Source of the DNA: Carposina sasakii
Taxonomy: Eukaryota; Arthropoda; Insecta; Lepidoptera; Carposinidae
Length of the DNA stretch: 64,000 bases
Direction: 5' to 3'
Assembly: GCA_014607495.2 (NCBI GenBank)
Contig: CP053161.1
Location: 682,001-746,000 of the forward strand
The notes beneath the pieces are model-generated. The model was not told the origin of the DNA and searched no databases. It saw nothing but the letters and a program-made list of their open reading frames with translations. Within the stretch, counting starts at the first letter, position 1; each line of letters begins with the position of its first letter. Made by a program: the position numbers and the translations under genes. Shown here piece after piece: positions 11,401 to 23,400 of the stretch.

Positions 11401-14400
11401 AAATTATGACTTCTGATGATGGAGCCGATTGATGTTGAATCAAATAGATACATGTAGTTATCGGTAAATTTATTATTTAAGATCAATTAAAAATTATGTA
11501 AGTAGGTACAGAACATTAAAAAGTGATTAAAACTTGCAATTTAGAAGATTCCAGTGTAATGTTTTCTCAATGCAGTCATTTAGATATTCAGGCATTTTCA
11601 AATTTTGTTGTTTATTCTGTGAGACCACCTATAATGTATCATACATTGGAATGTCTATACAGGGTGTTTTTTCGTCGCCACCATTAACGAAGGGTACGTA
11701 CTCTATACATCAAATAAAGTAAGTTTTGCAAAAAAAAAAATGCTGGGAAACGTTGTAATTTTTTTTTTGTTTATTTTTTTTAATTACTTGATCGGGCGAA
11801 ATTTGTAGTGTCCAGTGTTTATGCTAGTTTTTTCATTGACAGATATTAATTATGTCTCGTGGAAAAATCTTGCTACGCGCGTCAATGTGCGTAGCACCAT
11901 GCAGAAAAACGCAGTCTATTTACTCAACTTTCGACCCTAATATTTTGGAAACCAGACACTTCCCAGGTATGCTTCCATGGAGAAAAATGATCGCAATGAT
12001 GAGGAGATTCCGTAGTTTTCGGGAACGTTGACGACCAAAAAATCATCCTGTATACCAAAAAAAACCTAAAGGTGTTAACATATTTGCAAATTAACTAGCA
12101 GATAATAAATCAATTTAGGATTTTTCCCCCATTAGCTATTGTTTTATTTCTTTGTCTAATTATTTATGTTATTATTTATTTTAAATATGGTACATATTAA
12201 TAATTTTGTGTAATTTAGGTATATTTTTATTATATTGTATTATTTTGTTTACAGTAAACATGTCAGCCGATGCCATCATGAATATCATAAGTGACGGGGA
12301 AGTCGTGGCTAGCAAGGACACCCATCAAAATCCAGAAAATACTGAAACAGAACCAAATATAAATGTTACCACTAGTTCTTCCGAAAATTCTAGTCCTCAA
12401 CCGGAAATGTCTTATGCTAGGGCTAGTCAACTAACTGGGGCTGTTCCAAAAGTTCAGAGATCACAATTAAGTAATAGGCCAAATGCGACTCCTAGACCTA
12501 ATATAATGACCAATCAGATAAATGATATTGTTGCCAATCACAATGCAGGTGCAAGAATCCTCATATTAATGAGGGGTGCACCTGGTAGTGGAAAGTCTTA
12601 CCTTGCAAAGCAAATAGTCAGCATGACCGTTAGTGCTTCATCTAGAGATTATGATGCACACATTTTAAGCACTGATGATTTCTTTAAGGTTAGAGGTTCC
12701 TATTGGTATGATGTAACTAAACTTTCTGAAGCACATGACTGGAACCAAAGGAGAAGTTATGCTGCTATGGAGAAAGGATTAAGTCCTATAATTATTGACA
12801 ACACTAATATTGAAATTTGGGAAATGGAGCCATATACCAGACATGGAGTTATAAATGGTTATATAATTGAAGTGGTGGAACCAAATACACCTTGGGCGTT
12901 CAAAGCATATGAGCTTTCCAAAAAAAACAGTCATAATGTACCAATTCAGAAAATAAGAAAAATGCTTGATAGATACCACCATGATATTACAGGAGATATT
13001 CTGAGACAACATTTTCAGATAGAATATTCACCTTATATGATTCCTTCAGTTGCACGGATATTACCAGCAATTGAACAAATTAATTTGGATGTACAACATT
13101 CAAATATACCAGGAAATTTACCAACTATGGAAGGACAGACCGTAACACATATTTCAACAGATCTAGAAACTGAAGGTACTGTTGATAAAGAAGTAAATAG
13201 TGATTTAATAACAGCAGATCAATCTGGAGCCATAAATTACCCACAATTCTCTCAAGATGAAACTGTAATAAATAATGAACTAAAAGAGACAATAAGCCAT
13301 GTGGAATCTGCTAAACAATCGGGTAACTATAATCCTGACTCAGAAACGTATTTAAAGGTCCAAAAGCAGCTTGAAGAGTTTGAAAAATTTGAGCAGGAAT
13401 GGGAAAAGGGTGAAAAATGGGATACAGAACAAGGTACTAGTGACACTGATTCTAATACTGAACCTAAACCTCCAGATACGAGTGCAGAACCTAAACCCCC
13501 AGAAAAAAAGGATACAGATTCGCTTTTATCTGATAATTTACTCCAATCATTAGGTGATAGTAATGATTGGAGTAAAATAACTATGTTTATGCCTTCTTGG
13601 GATGATAATAGCAAATCAGACATCAATACTCCTAAACAAAATATAGAAACTAAAAGTTGTGGTACAACTATGCAATTCGATTTTGATAACAGTGAATATA
13701 AAATACTAGACAGTAAACCAAGGGACATAAACTTTTCATATTCACCACCAATAGTAGAAAAAATTCCAATTCAAAGGAGATTGGATAAAAGTACTATGAC
13801 AAGTGAAGCACTGATTACAGATACATTCAGATGTAAAAATGAGGAAAAACATTTCGCCCAATTCCGAAAATTATTTAAAGAAGTGCATGCTTCTGACCTA
13901 AGGGAAATATTTGATAAGTGTTGTGGAGATGTTAATTGGGCAGTGAATATTGCCCTTGACGGCATTGCTAATGACCAGGTGAGACAGGCTGAAACAGATG
14001 AGGATGAACATGAAATAGAAGAGGAATTGGAAGATCAGTGTGATTGTACAGCTGTTTATAATATTATTCCCGATAAGGCTACTAGTAGAGTAGCTGAAGC
14101 CGATACTTATGTACCAGAGGGTGAGACCTCAAATGTAACTGTCCCACCACAAAAGAAAAATAAAAAAGGTGTATCAATTTCTCAATCATCAGTTGAATTA
14201 AAGAAACAAATAGAGAAGAACATAGTTATATCAGACAATCATTATTCACAGCAGTGTTTGAAAATTAGGAAATTTCGCCGTGGAGAGACTGACCCACCAA
14301 GAAATTTAGAGGGGACTTTAGATGCTTATGTTAACTCGGAAGATGTACCTAAACCTAGCTCATCTACAGAAGCCATATTTGACAGTAATTGCTCACAGCA

Positions 14401-17400
14401 ATCATTGCAAATAACAAAATTTGGTCACGAAGAAACACAACCTCCAACAAATTTAGAAGAGGCTTTCCATAATTATCTTAGCATGGCAGATATACCTGAG
14501 CCAAGTACTTTTAAAGTTGCGAGTTCAACTAATTCTTATGCTGTAGACATCTTAGGAAATGATGATGATTCATCCGTTAGTTTTGATGAGGAAGAGGAAA
14601 CTGTAACAGTAGATTTGAAAAAAGGCCTATTGCAACAATTGGATGATTTGTATTGTAGAAGCGAGATGGTTTACCCAGAGTACATTGTTCCTCAAATTAG
14701 TGTGCCTATTTCAATAATGCAGGAAATAAACGCACTCTGGTTAGAATCTGTAGTAAATCAATTGGATGAGCATACTAGACAAAATCAGCTAATGATTCAA
14801 CAAGATGAAGAATTTGCTCGGTAAGAAATAACAGTAATGCCTGATTTCACCAACGACTTCTAAGATTTAGAAGTTTCCTAACGCATTTTAAGTATCAGTT
14901 TTGACAACATTCGATTTCACCAAAGTATAAGGATTTCCTAACAGCTTAAAAGATCTCCTAAGAGTAGAAGCTCGAATTTTGGCCCCTTAAGTTTAGGTGA
15001 CATTTTCGTGTACCTATAACTAAGCGTGTTTAGATTTGTATTACCTACCTAGAATTCACGATTTCAATGATATGGATAACATACATACGAGTAACTCAAT
15101 TATGATAGTTTTCACGCTATTAAAGCAGTCGAAGCCGTACAAAGACATAGCTTATTTGCTCGAAGGCGTTTATATGTACCGCGAAAGGCCGAATTTCTTT
15201 CAACTACAGTTGACAGTGACAAGACAACAAAGTATTTAAAGCAAAGGTCTGTGTTGTATACAGCCTCGTTTTACATTTTTTTGCCGTAATTAGTAAATGT
15301 ATTGACAAAATTTATAAGAAATAAGGTTTTTGGCTATATTAAAACACATTGTACTGATATAATTGTAACTTATTTAAATAAATTTCGTTGTAGACAATTT
15401 TCAAATATGTTGTCAAACAAACAAATACACGATTTTACGAATTCGGTTTTCGACATCACTATTATGTAAGCAGTCCGTACTTTTTGAGTCCCTATGTTGG
15501 TGAAAAGCAATTTAAGTTAGAAGTTAGTTTAGGAGATGTCTTTCTCTAAAATCTTCCTAAAGAGACCGTTTAGGGAGCACTGGTGAAATCCCGCATTAGA
15601 ACAATAATGTGACTCCTAATCGCATTACACAAAATTGTTAAAATACTAAAATGATTTTATTTTCAGACAATTACAATTAAAGGAACAAGAATTAGCTCAA
15701 GCTGGCAAAGAACCAGCTGTACCAGATCTCAAAGAGATAATGGATATGGAATTAGCGTTATCCTTGTATCAGAAGGATGTAAATGAATGGGTGAATAAAC
15801 AGCCACAGGATATGGCGGCACGGATGAGCCGTGACAAACTTTATAATCTCTCTTTCCGGAAGTAGATGAGGGAGTGCTGGCTCAAGTGATAGCAGCTCAC
15901 GGACACGATTTTGCGATGACAGTAGAGGTAAGTTTTAAAATAAATAATGGGATAAGGGCAGGAAGATGATGATTAGCAAAGGTTTTTGGTTATGGCAAGC
16001 CGTTATATACAATTGTATGTAAGTATTGACATGCATTATTGTATCTGAATATGTACGAATATAATTTACATAAATTTTTAAGTTGTACTCTGCGTTCGCA
16101 CAAACAGTTAAGTGGAATTCTGTGGACAATAAATAAGTTCTGTTAGTAGTAGTAAGTTACAATTGATTTCAATTCCTATTTTACCCTATAACTAGTAACG
16201 TCTTGATCGATGGTGAGTCTCATTAAAACGAAATCAATTGTATACATTTGACGTAGCTACATGTGTTTTATTATTTCATTCAAACTTAAGAAACTTACCT
16301 TAAATAATAATAATAAACAATGGTGTACGTACGTGACCACGTAATATTGTTGGTTAATGTAGGTATATTATGTTAATTTCGAGGTTTTTCTACGAGTTAT
16401 ATAATATTTTCTTTTATTTAGCATTTTTTTATTTACTTTTGTGTGCCCTCGTCTATTCTATTAATAGACACTTTTAACAGGGTTTGAGACGTTTTTAAGG
16501 GTTTTTATTTTTGTTTCATTCAGTTGCTGGTGTTCTGTTTAGAGCAACTTTCGGTATTTTTTAATTTGTCGATTTAGAGCCGATTTTTCAAAATGATCAG
16601 TTAGCTTATCTGACAAAGTTGATGCTATCTTTCTCTAAAACTTTATCAAGATAAAGATATTATGAACTTTATCCTTCAGATAGGCTATCTGCTATCTGTA
16701 ATCAGCCCTCATAGAAGTGATTTAATATAAGTCGAGAAGATCCAATACTTACAATTAGGTAAATCCCTTCTGCTACAGGTGCTAGTTGTGGTTATTTCTA
16801 ATAAATAAATTATCTTGTAAGGTCCTGCTAACTTCTACCGGCAAGTTCGATGTATTGCGCGAGAAAGACGGCATCAACAAGTTTGTGATGAGGAAAGAGA
16901 AGGAGCAACTGGAGAAGAAAATTGCAGAAGAGAAGCAGGTAAGACAACGGTTAGCGTTGGAATAGAATATATGTTTATTTGCTTTTGAATAGGGTATACA
17001 GCAGATCGAGTATAATGATGTACTTATTGTCATATAATATTGATAAATTAGCATCAAATGCGTAATCCTAATGATTTATCCGCAAATTAGCATACTTACA
17101 TCATGTTTTGCTTTCTTTAAAATGATAGTCGTCGTTTAAAATTTATCTGAGATTTAGGACCTGGTGCATATGAAATTAGATTGTTAACGGTTTTTGAGAG
17201 CCAGCCAATATTCCTTAATCTTTATAAATTGGTAAATTTGGATCGGAATTACCTTTTTAAATGTTCCAATTTTACTATTTACATAATAGTAGGGGAGCCC
17301 AAGCGGGGATTTTTGAAGTTACTCGAGCGTGTCAGAAAATTATGTAGGGAGAATCCTTGCATAATGTAATGTACCCTTACCACATATGAACCCTTAATAT

Positions 17401-20400
17401 GGTGGTGTACGTTGAGGGGAACCCGTCAGATTAGTAAAAAAAAATCGATCCTCCGAAAAACTCGAGCGCGTCAGATTAAGAGAGGGTAAGTTAATTACAG
17501 TGAGATAAGTGTATATTTGAATAATCTGACGATTTGAATGTGACATTAAGAAATAAACAAGTCACAAAGTTGTAAAAAAAAAACGATACCTCGAAATACT
17601 CGAGCGTGATTAATTTTTATTTTATTTTAAAGATAATAGTGTCAGGATTGTAAAAAAATAATAATCTGACGTTTTAAATGGGGTAATGTTTATTAATTTG
17701 TCGAAAAAAGGTGGAGCGTACAGCGGCAGAGAGCTGTGGTTCCCCCACGCTGTGCCTAACTTTCGTTCTCACTCATTCTTTATCTCTTACTCTCTCGCAC
17801 CGTCACAACTACGCCATGTTGTCATCTCAGCAGTCTCAGCTGATCACAATAGCGTGCTCGTGTTTAGTAGACGCTTGCGTTTGTTAGTGCTGTTTTCAAT
17901 TTATTTTGTACGAATTTCATGCGATTAGTTATACATTTATTACAATAATGAGTGACGTGAATGTAAAATGTGTTTTTTGTGAGGAAGAAACTTGTGAAAA
18001 AATAAAAAAGTTTACTCTAGAAACTTTAAAAAAGTGTTTAACTATTTTGGAGTATCGAAAAGTGAAGCCTGTTCTACGAAGATCGAGCAACACTTATGCT
18101 ACTGTCGAACTTTCAGAAGATACTTCACTAAATGATGGTTATCATGCCCAGTGTTATAAACTTTTTACAGCAATCAAAATACCATCTGATTTCAAACGGG
18201 AAATAGCGAATGTAAATGTTGCAAGGATGGAGATATTCAATAATACGTATAAAGTGAATGATATATCTCAACCCTTCACACTAAATGTGAGTAATTACGA
18301 TGCTTGCAATTTGCCACCGTGTCAATCAGAGCTACAACAAATTTACTAAGAACAAAATATATAGCGTGTTTGTGGAGAAACGCTCATAATCGCACCCCTA
18401 CAAAGATGTCGCCAACAGAATACGGATGGAGAAATGTGGATGGAAAATTGGAGCCGACTTGGTTCGTTGGAAACCAACTTCCTGAAGCGTACGAACACAT
18501 TGTCATAACACCTGAAATTTTAGGGGATAATTTCGATTCTGGTACGTTTTCTTATCCATTATAGACTATCAAAATATAAGTATAAGATTATGATGTATCA
18601 TAATTATTTTTGTTTACAGAAACGCGAGATGACGAGGACGTTCAGGAAATTGAAGATGTGGAAGCCAACTTCGAAGATGAATTAAGCGAAGATGATAATT
18701 AACATGATTTAATAATTGTAATTTCTTGTATCGAATTTTAAATCAATAAATTATAAAATATAAATATGAACATGTGTATATGATCCTTTCATTCATCTGT
18801 GAAGAAAGCACAGCAAGAATTTCCCTTAAAAATGGTCAGATTAGCTATATCCCTCCATATAATTGTCAGATTATGATTCAGGAGGACAGTAACATTAAAT
18901 TGATCCCCCTGCAGAAAAATCTGACGCGCTGGAGTATTTCAAGGTCACCATTTTTTTTTACATATTAAAAAATTAATTATGACTGAACGCCTCGTGCAAA
19001 TCGTCAGTCATTTGAATAGTACACTTTTTAGGGTTTACTTAACACTCACTTTGAATATCTGACACGCTCGAATAACTTTTTTTTTTTTTTTAACCACTCG
19101 TTCTGGCCACCCCCCTTCAATTAATTGTCAGATTAATGTCTAATAGTTATGAGTAATATAAAGCGCATATGTACTATAAATGACTGACGCGCTCGAGTAT
19201 TTCCATATGACGATTTTTTTTTACATTTTTAAACAAGTGTACACGGTAAACCCCCCACTAAAATAGAAAATGCAACATAAACTTTTTTTTGCTCATAACA
19301 TAATCTGTAGAATCCACTAAGTCCCCATGACGCTCGAGTAACTGCAAATTTAGCATCTCGGGCTCCCCTACTATAAGTACAAGGCTTACAGATAAAACGT
19401 GTATTTAACTAATGTTTTAATTTGTTTATATGAGAATATCTTTTCACAAATAATCCGGGAAAACAATCATCCTGGATAGGTATTATGTAGGTAGAAATAA
19501 ATGAGTTGTATTTCCTTTGTTATCCGACTACGGGAAACTCAGAAAGAAGCTCTTATTAGTCTATGTTTGTTTTTACGTTCCACCAAAGCGGATTATCTAG
19601 GTAGGTAAGATACAGAGCACTTATTTTGATGAAACACGTGTCAATCGATTAGTTTTTGTTTTTCTTTTTCCGGAATTGACCCACCTCTCTTTCCCGCCAC
19701 TGCAACTCCTGTAATCTAGGATCAACAGAGGCGACCGGAAAATTGCAAATAAACCATAATGTACCTATATAAATCCCGGAAAGCCTAACAAGCGACTATA
19801 AAGTAAAATAACTGGAAAGGTTTTTTGATCTGGCTAACATAGGATATCTACTGTTTTCGGCCCCCTTATACCTAACTAGCAAAAGCAACGCGATAGCGAA
19901 AATTGTACAAAAATCGCTGATTGCTTGTCAAATTAACGTAAAACGAATTTCAAAGGAACTTTAACATTTCAAGGCGGATATTGTACAATTTTCGCTATCG
20001 CTTTGCTTTGGCTTTGCTATTGCTTTTACGTAATCAAGGGCCCTAATCAGTTTACAATTTTTATTTATTTAATTGCGAGCTGACGACTATTTAGTTGGCA
20101 ATTTCATTCGCACTGATCAGCTTTTGAAAACGGGAGAGTGGAACAGTTGGTTATTCAAAAGAGTGTCATCGTTGCGAAGGGTAACAGGAGTATGGTATGG
20201 TAGGAGGCAAAATAGCCAGTTGCTTGTCCTTTGATGGTTTCATTTGAAAGAACAGACGTAGAAACCATGACATAGTTTTTTAAGGAGTTCTGTCAACGGC
20301 GCGCCTTGATTTTTTATCAAGGTGTAATTTGTTTTGGTACCTGGTAGTGAAACCTATATAAAATGTATCGGATGTAAACTCTCAAATAAATTAGGTCATG

Positions 20401-23400
20401 TACTAGAATACTAGATACTCCAACCTTGTGCGCGATAGAGACAGGTGTATTTAGGATGTGTTTATTTAGTCTAGGTTCGAGCGGTATGATAGACATGTAG
20501 CTCAGTAAATAGGTCCGTAAATGTTTTCCGGCCCTTCCAAAATTGCATAATAAAATCGATGCACCTCCCCAGTTAACGAGCGCATGCGTCCAGTACATCG
20601 AGTTCATTAGTTTATTAGTGCGTATTGGGCCATTCCCGACTACCTGTCGATCTTTGATGACGATAAGTTTGTTGCATCCCTCGAGAATTAGTTTAGGGCC
20701 TGAATGTTAGCGTCTCTCAGTTATTTTTATGAGTTTTATTTTCAGTCTTGGGATGTCTCCTGGCCGGCCCTACCGAAGGATCAGAAGGGAGATATGGCAT
20801 TGGTTGCCGAATATAGGCAAAGCGCGGAAATGCATCTAGCTTCGAGAAACAAGTGAGTATGCTCTCCTTTGATATCACATCTCACAGTCTGACTCAGAAA
20901 GTGAGTTCGAGTTTTCGTTGTAATAGTAATTACCTATTACTGTATTTTCTTTGATATGTCCTTCTTTTCGATTAAAGGCGTGCGTTAAATAACCCCGTTC
21001 GGTGTTAGCTGTGCTGTGCATAAGTTTTCAATGAAAAGTTTTAAGCTACTTACTCGTATTATTTTTTAGTATAAAGTAAAAAAGTTTGTAACTTGTTTGA
21101 ATTGAGACTTTCTTTGTTTGAATATGAGATAATAAAAGTTATATTTATATTTTGGGTAGGATCTTGTCACCTTACAAACGTTTAATCTTTATAACCGATG
21201 GATATATTGCGTGACCTACGCTTTAACATAGTATGTAGTAGTAGCATTTAAGTAGTTATATTTTATATTTAGGTTTTACTTTACTTAATTGTGTCAATGT
21301 GAGATGCGCTTTACATACAGTTTTTTGGTTGTCAACGTTCCCGAAAACTACGGAATCTGATCATCACGATCATTATTCTCCATGGAAGCATACGTGTCTG
21401 GTTTCCAAGATATTAGGGTCCAAAGTTGAGTAAATAGACTGTGTTTTTCTGCATAAATGCACATTGACACCTGTGGCAAGATTTTTTCACGAGAAATAAT
21501 TAATATCTGTCTATATGAAAAAAAATTAGCATAAACACTGGGCACTATAAATTTCGCCCGATCAAGTAATAATTTTTTTTTTTTTTAATTTACATAGTTT
21601 CCCAGGATTTTGTTTGGCATAAACTTACTATTTGATGTACCTATAGAGTACGGTCACCAATCCGCCTGCCCAGCGTGGTGACTATGGGCAAATACCCCCC
21701 ATGGCAGTCTTGTAGCGTGCCCCGGGGGAGGCCTACGTCCAGCAGTGGACTGCAATAGGCTGATGATGATGATGATGATAGAGTACGTACCAAAAAAAAA
21801 AATAGCTGGGAAACGGTTTATTTTTTTACTGACTTGATTGCGCGAAATGTATGGTGTCCAGTGTTTCTGTTAGTTTTTTTATAGGCAGTTTAATTTTTTT
21901 TCCTGAAAAATGTTTGTTACATGCTTCTACGTGCATTTATGCAAAAAAAAAACGCAAACTAATAACTCAACTTTGGACCTTTATATCTTGGAAAACAGAC
22001 ACTTCCCAGGTATGCTTCCATGGAGAATAATATTCGTGATGATGAGGAGAATCTGTAGTATTCGGATACAAAAAATTAAACACCTGTATATTGCGTCAAA
22101 CTTAGGTATAAAAAACTTTTTCTTTTGTATTTTCTTTTTATGCCATACGTATAAACTATGCGCTTCAATCCTTCCGGGTCTGCTCACTCAGTCGTGTTTG
22201 TGTGAGGGAGCAAACCTATGTTTTTAATGCTTTCGCTCCATAGCCTGACCTACTTACAAAAGATCAGTACTGAGATGGCAGTGCAAAGCGTTAGTAACTT
22301 TACGCTGGCGCGTTTAAGTATATTTTAGCTCGAAACGGTAGCAGACAAGACAGGTATTGTCTGTTTTTAAGTACGAATTATGTACCTATATGAAATTTAG
22401 TTCTAAGTACGTTCTATTACGTGGTAACTGTTATGTAATCTGTGTTGTGTGTAAAGGTGGCGCTACTTGCTCAGTGTAAGGCATTATTTAATGTGTAACT
22501 GCATACAAAAAATGTTAGTACCGAAATTGTGCACGATAACCATGTATACCATTAAACGAACTCTACGAACTAAATTGAACATGGGGCGTGGCCATGAAGC
22601 AAATATAATGGTTCTTTGTAGAAAGTAGAGTCGCCTCGACGAAGAGTGGGAGGGTAGACTATGGTGGGAGTTAAATATTTTCCAGTGCTTGTTTTTCTCA
22701 ACTAATAAATTATATTAATACACAACATTTAATCCACACCCACACACTGTCAATTAAAACTAAACGAATCGATAGAGCGCGTCATGCCGATTGGACAGTA
22801 CGATGGATGGTATATGCCAGCATAATGCTCTCGATTGGATCAGTTCGTACTGGACCGTGTGTGGTTTGTTGTAGGTAGGCACGTACATACTGTCAGTTCT
22901 AACTGTTCCAATCGATTGCGTCATGTCGATTGGACGAAAGCATTGATGGTATTTTCTTCTTTGTCCTACACTTTTCCCATTATTTGGGGTCGGTTCTCCT
23001 CACGTTTCTGCGCCAGGATGATCTATCCTGGATTGTCTTTTCAGGTAGCATAATGCTTTCGATTGGATCAGTTCGTACTGACCATGTGTGGGTGTGGATT
23101 GGCATGACAGATCTAATTGTCATTTATTAGTGTAGGTGGGACTGAGACTGAGGGTGTTTTAAATTTTTTGAATATTAAAGCCTAAGGTTTTGTATTGCAA
23201 GTACTACTCGTATGTAACGCTATATACCTAAGTTGCCTCGGAAACAAACATTGATATTCATCATGTCAATGGTTGCACTTGCTGGGATACGAGTCCAGGA
23301 CCTAATACTCCGTTACCCTTAGAGATTAAAATACATTTCCGTGGGACTTACTTCCGCCATACGAACTACTGATATGTACGTTTTCGGCATATTTTCGTGA

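Larger units (their letters stand above)
17287..19373 (+). mobile_element. 2.1-kb internally deleted DNA transposon in N4BP2 intron 4
   Basis: Terminal inverted repeat tagtaggggagccc at 17287 and its complement ending at 19373. Possible target duplication taa on both sides. Subterminal word actcgagcg(t/c)gtcaga occurs at 17321, 17461 and 17603 on the left and in reverse at about 18918, 19063, 19182 and 19330 on the right. The coding part is a fusion of a zinc-finger N-terminus and an acidic C-terminus with the catalytic middle missing. Confidence 0.8.

Noticed and set aside
12206..12254. ATG 12206 as N4BP2 start
   Set aside because: The stretch has an intron-like AT composition and a good acceptor at 12254; exon 1 at 8343 joins in phase and completes a CUE domain.
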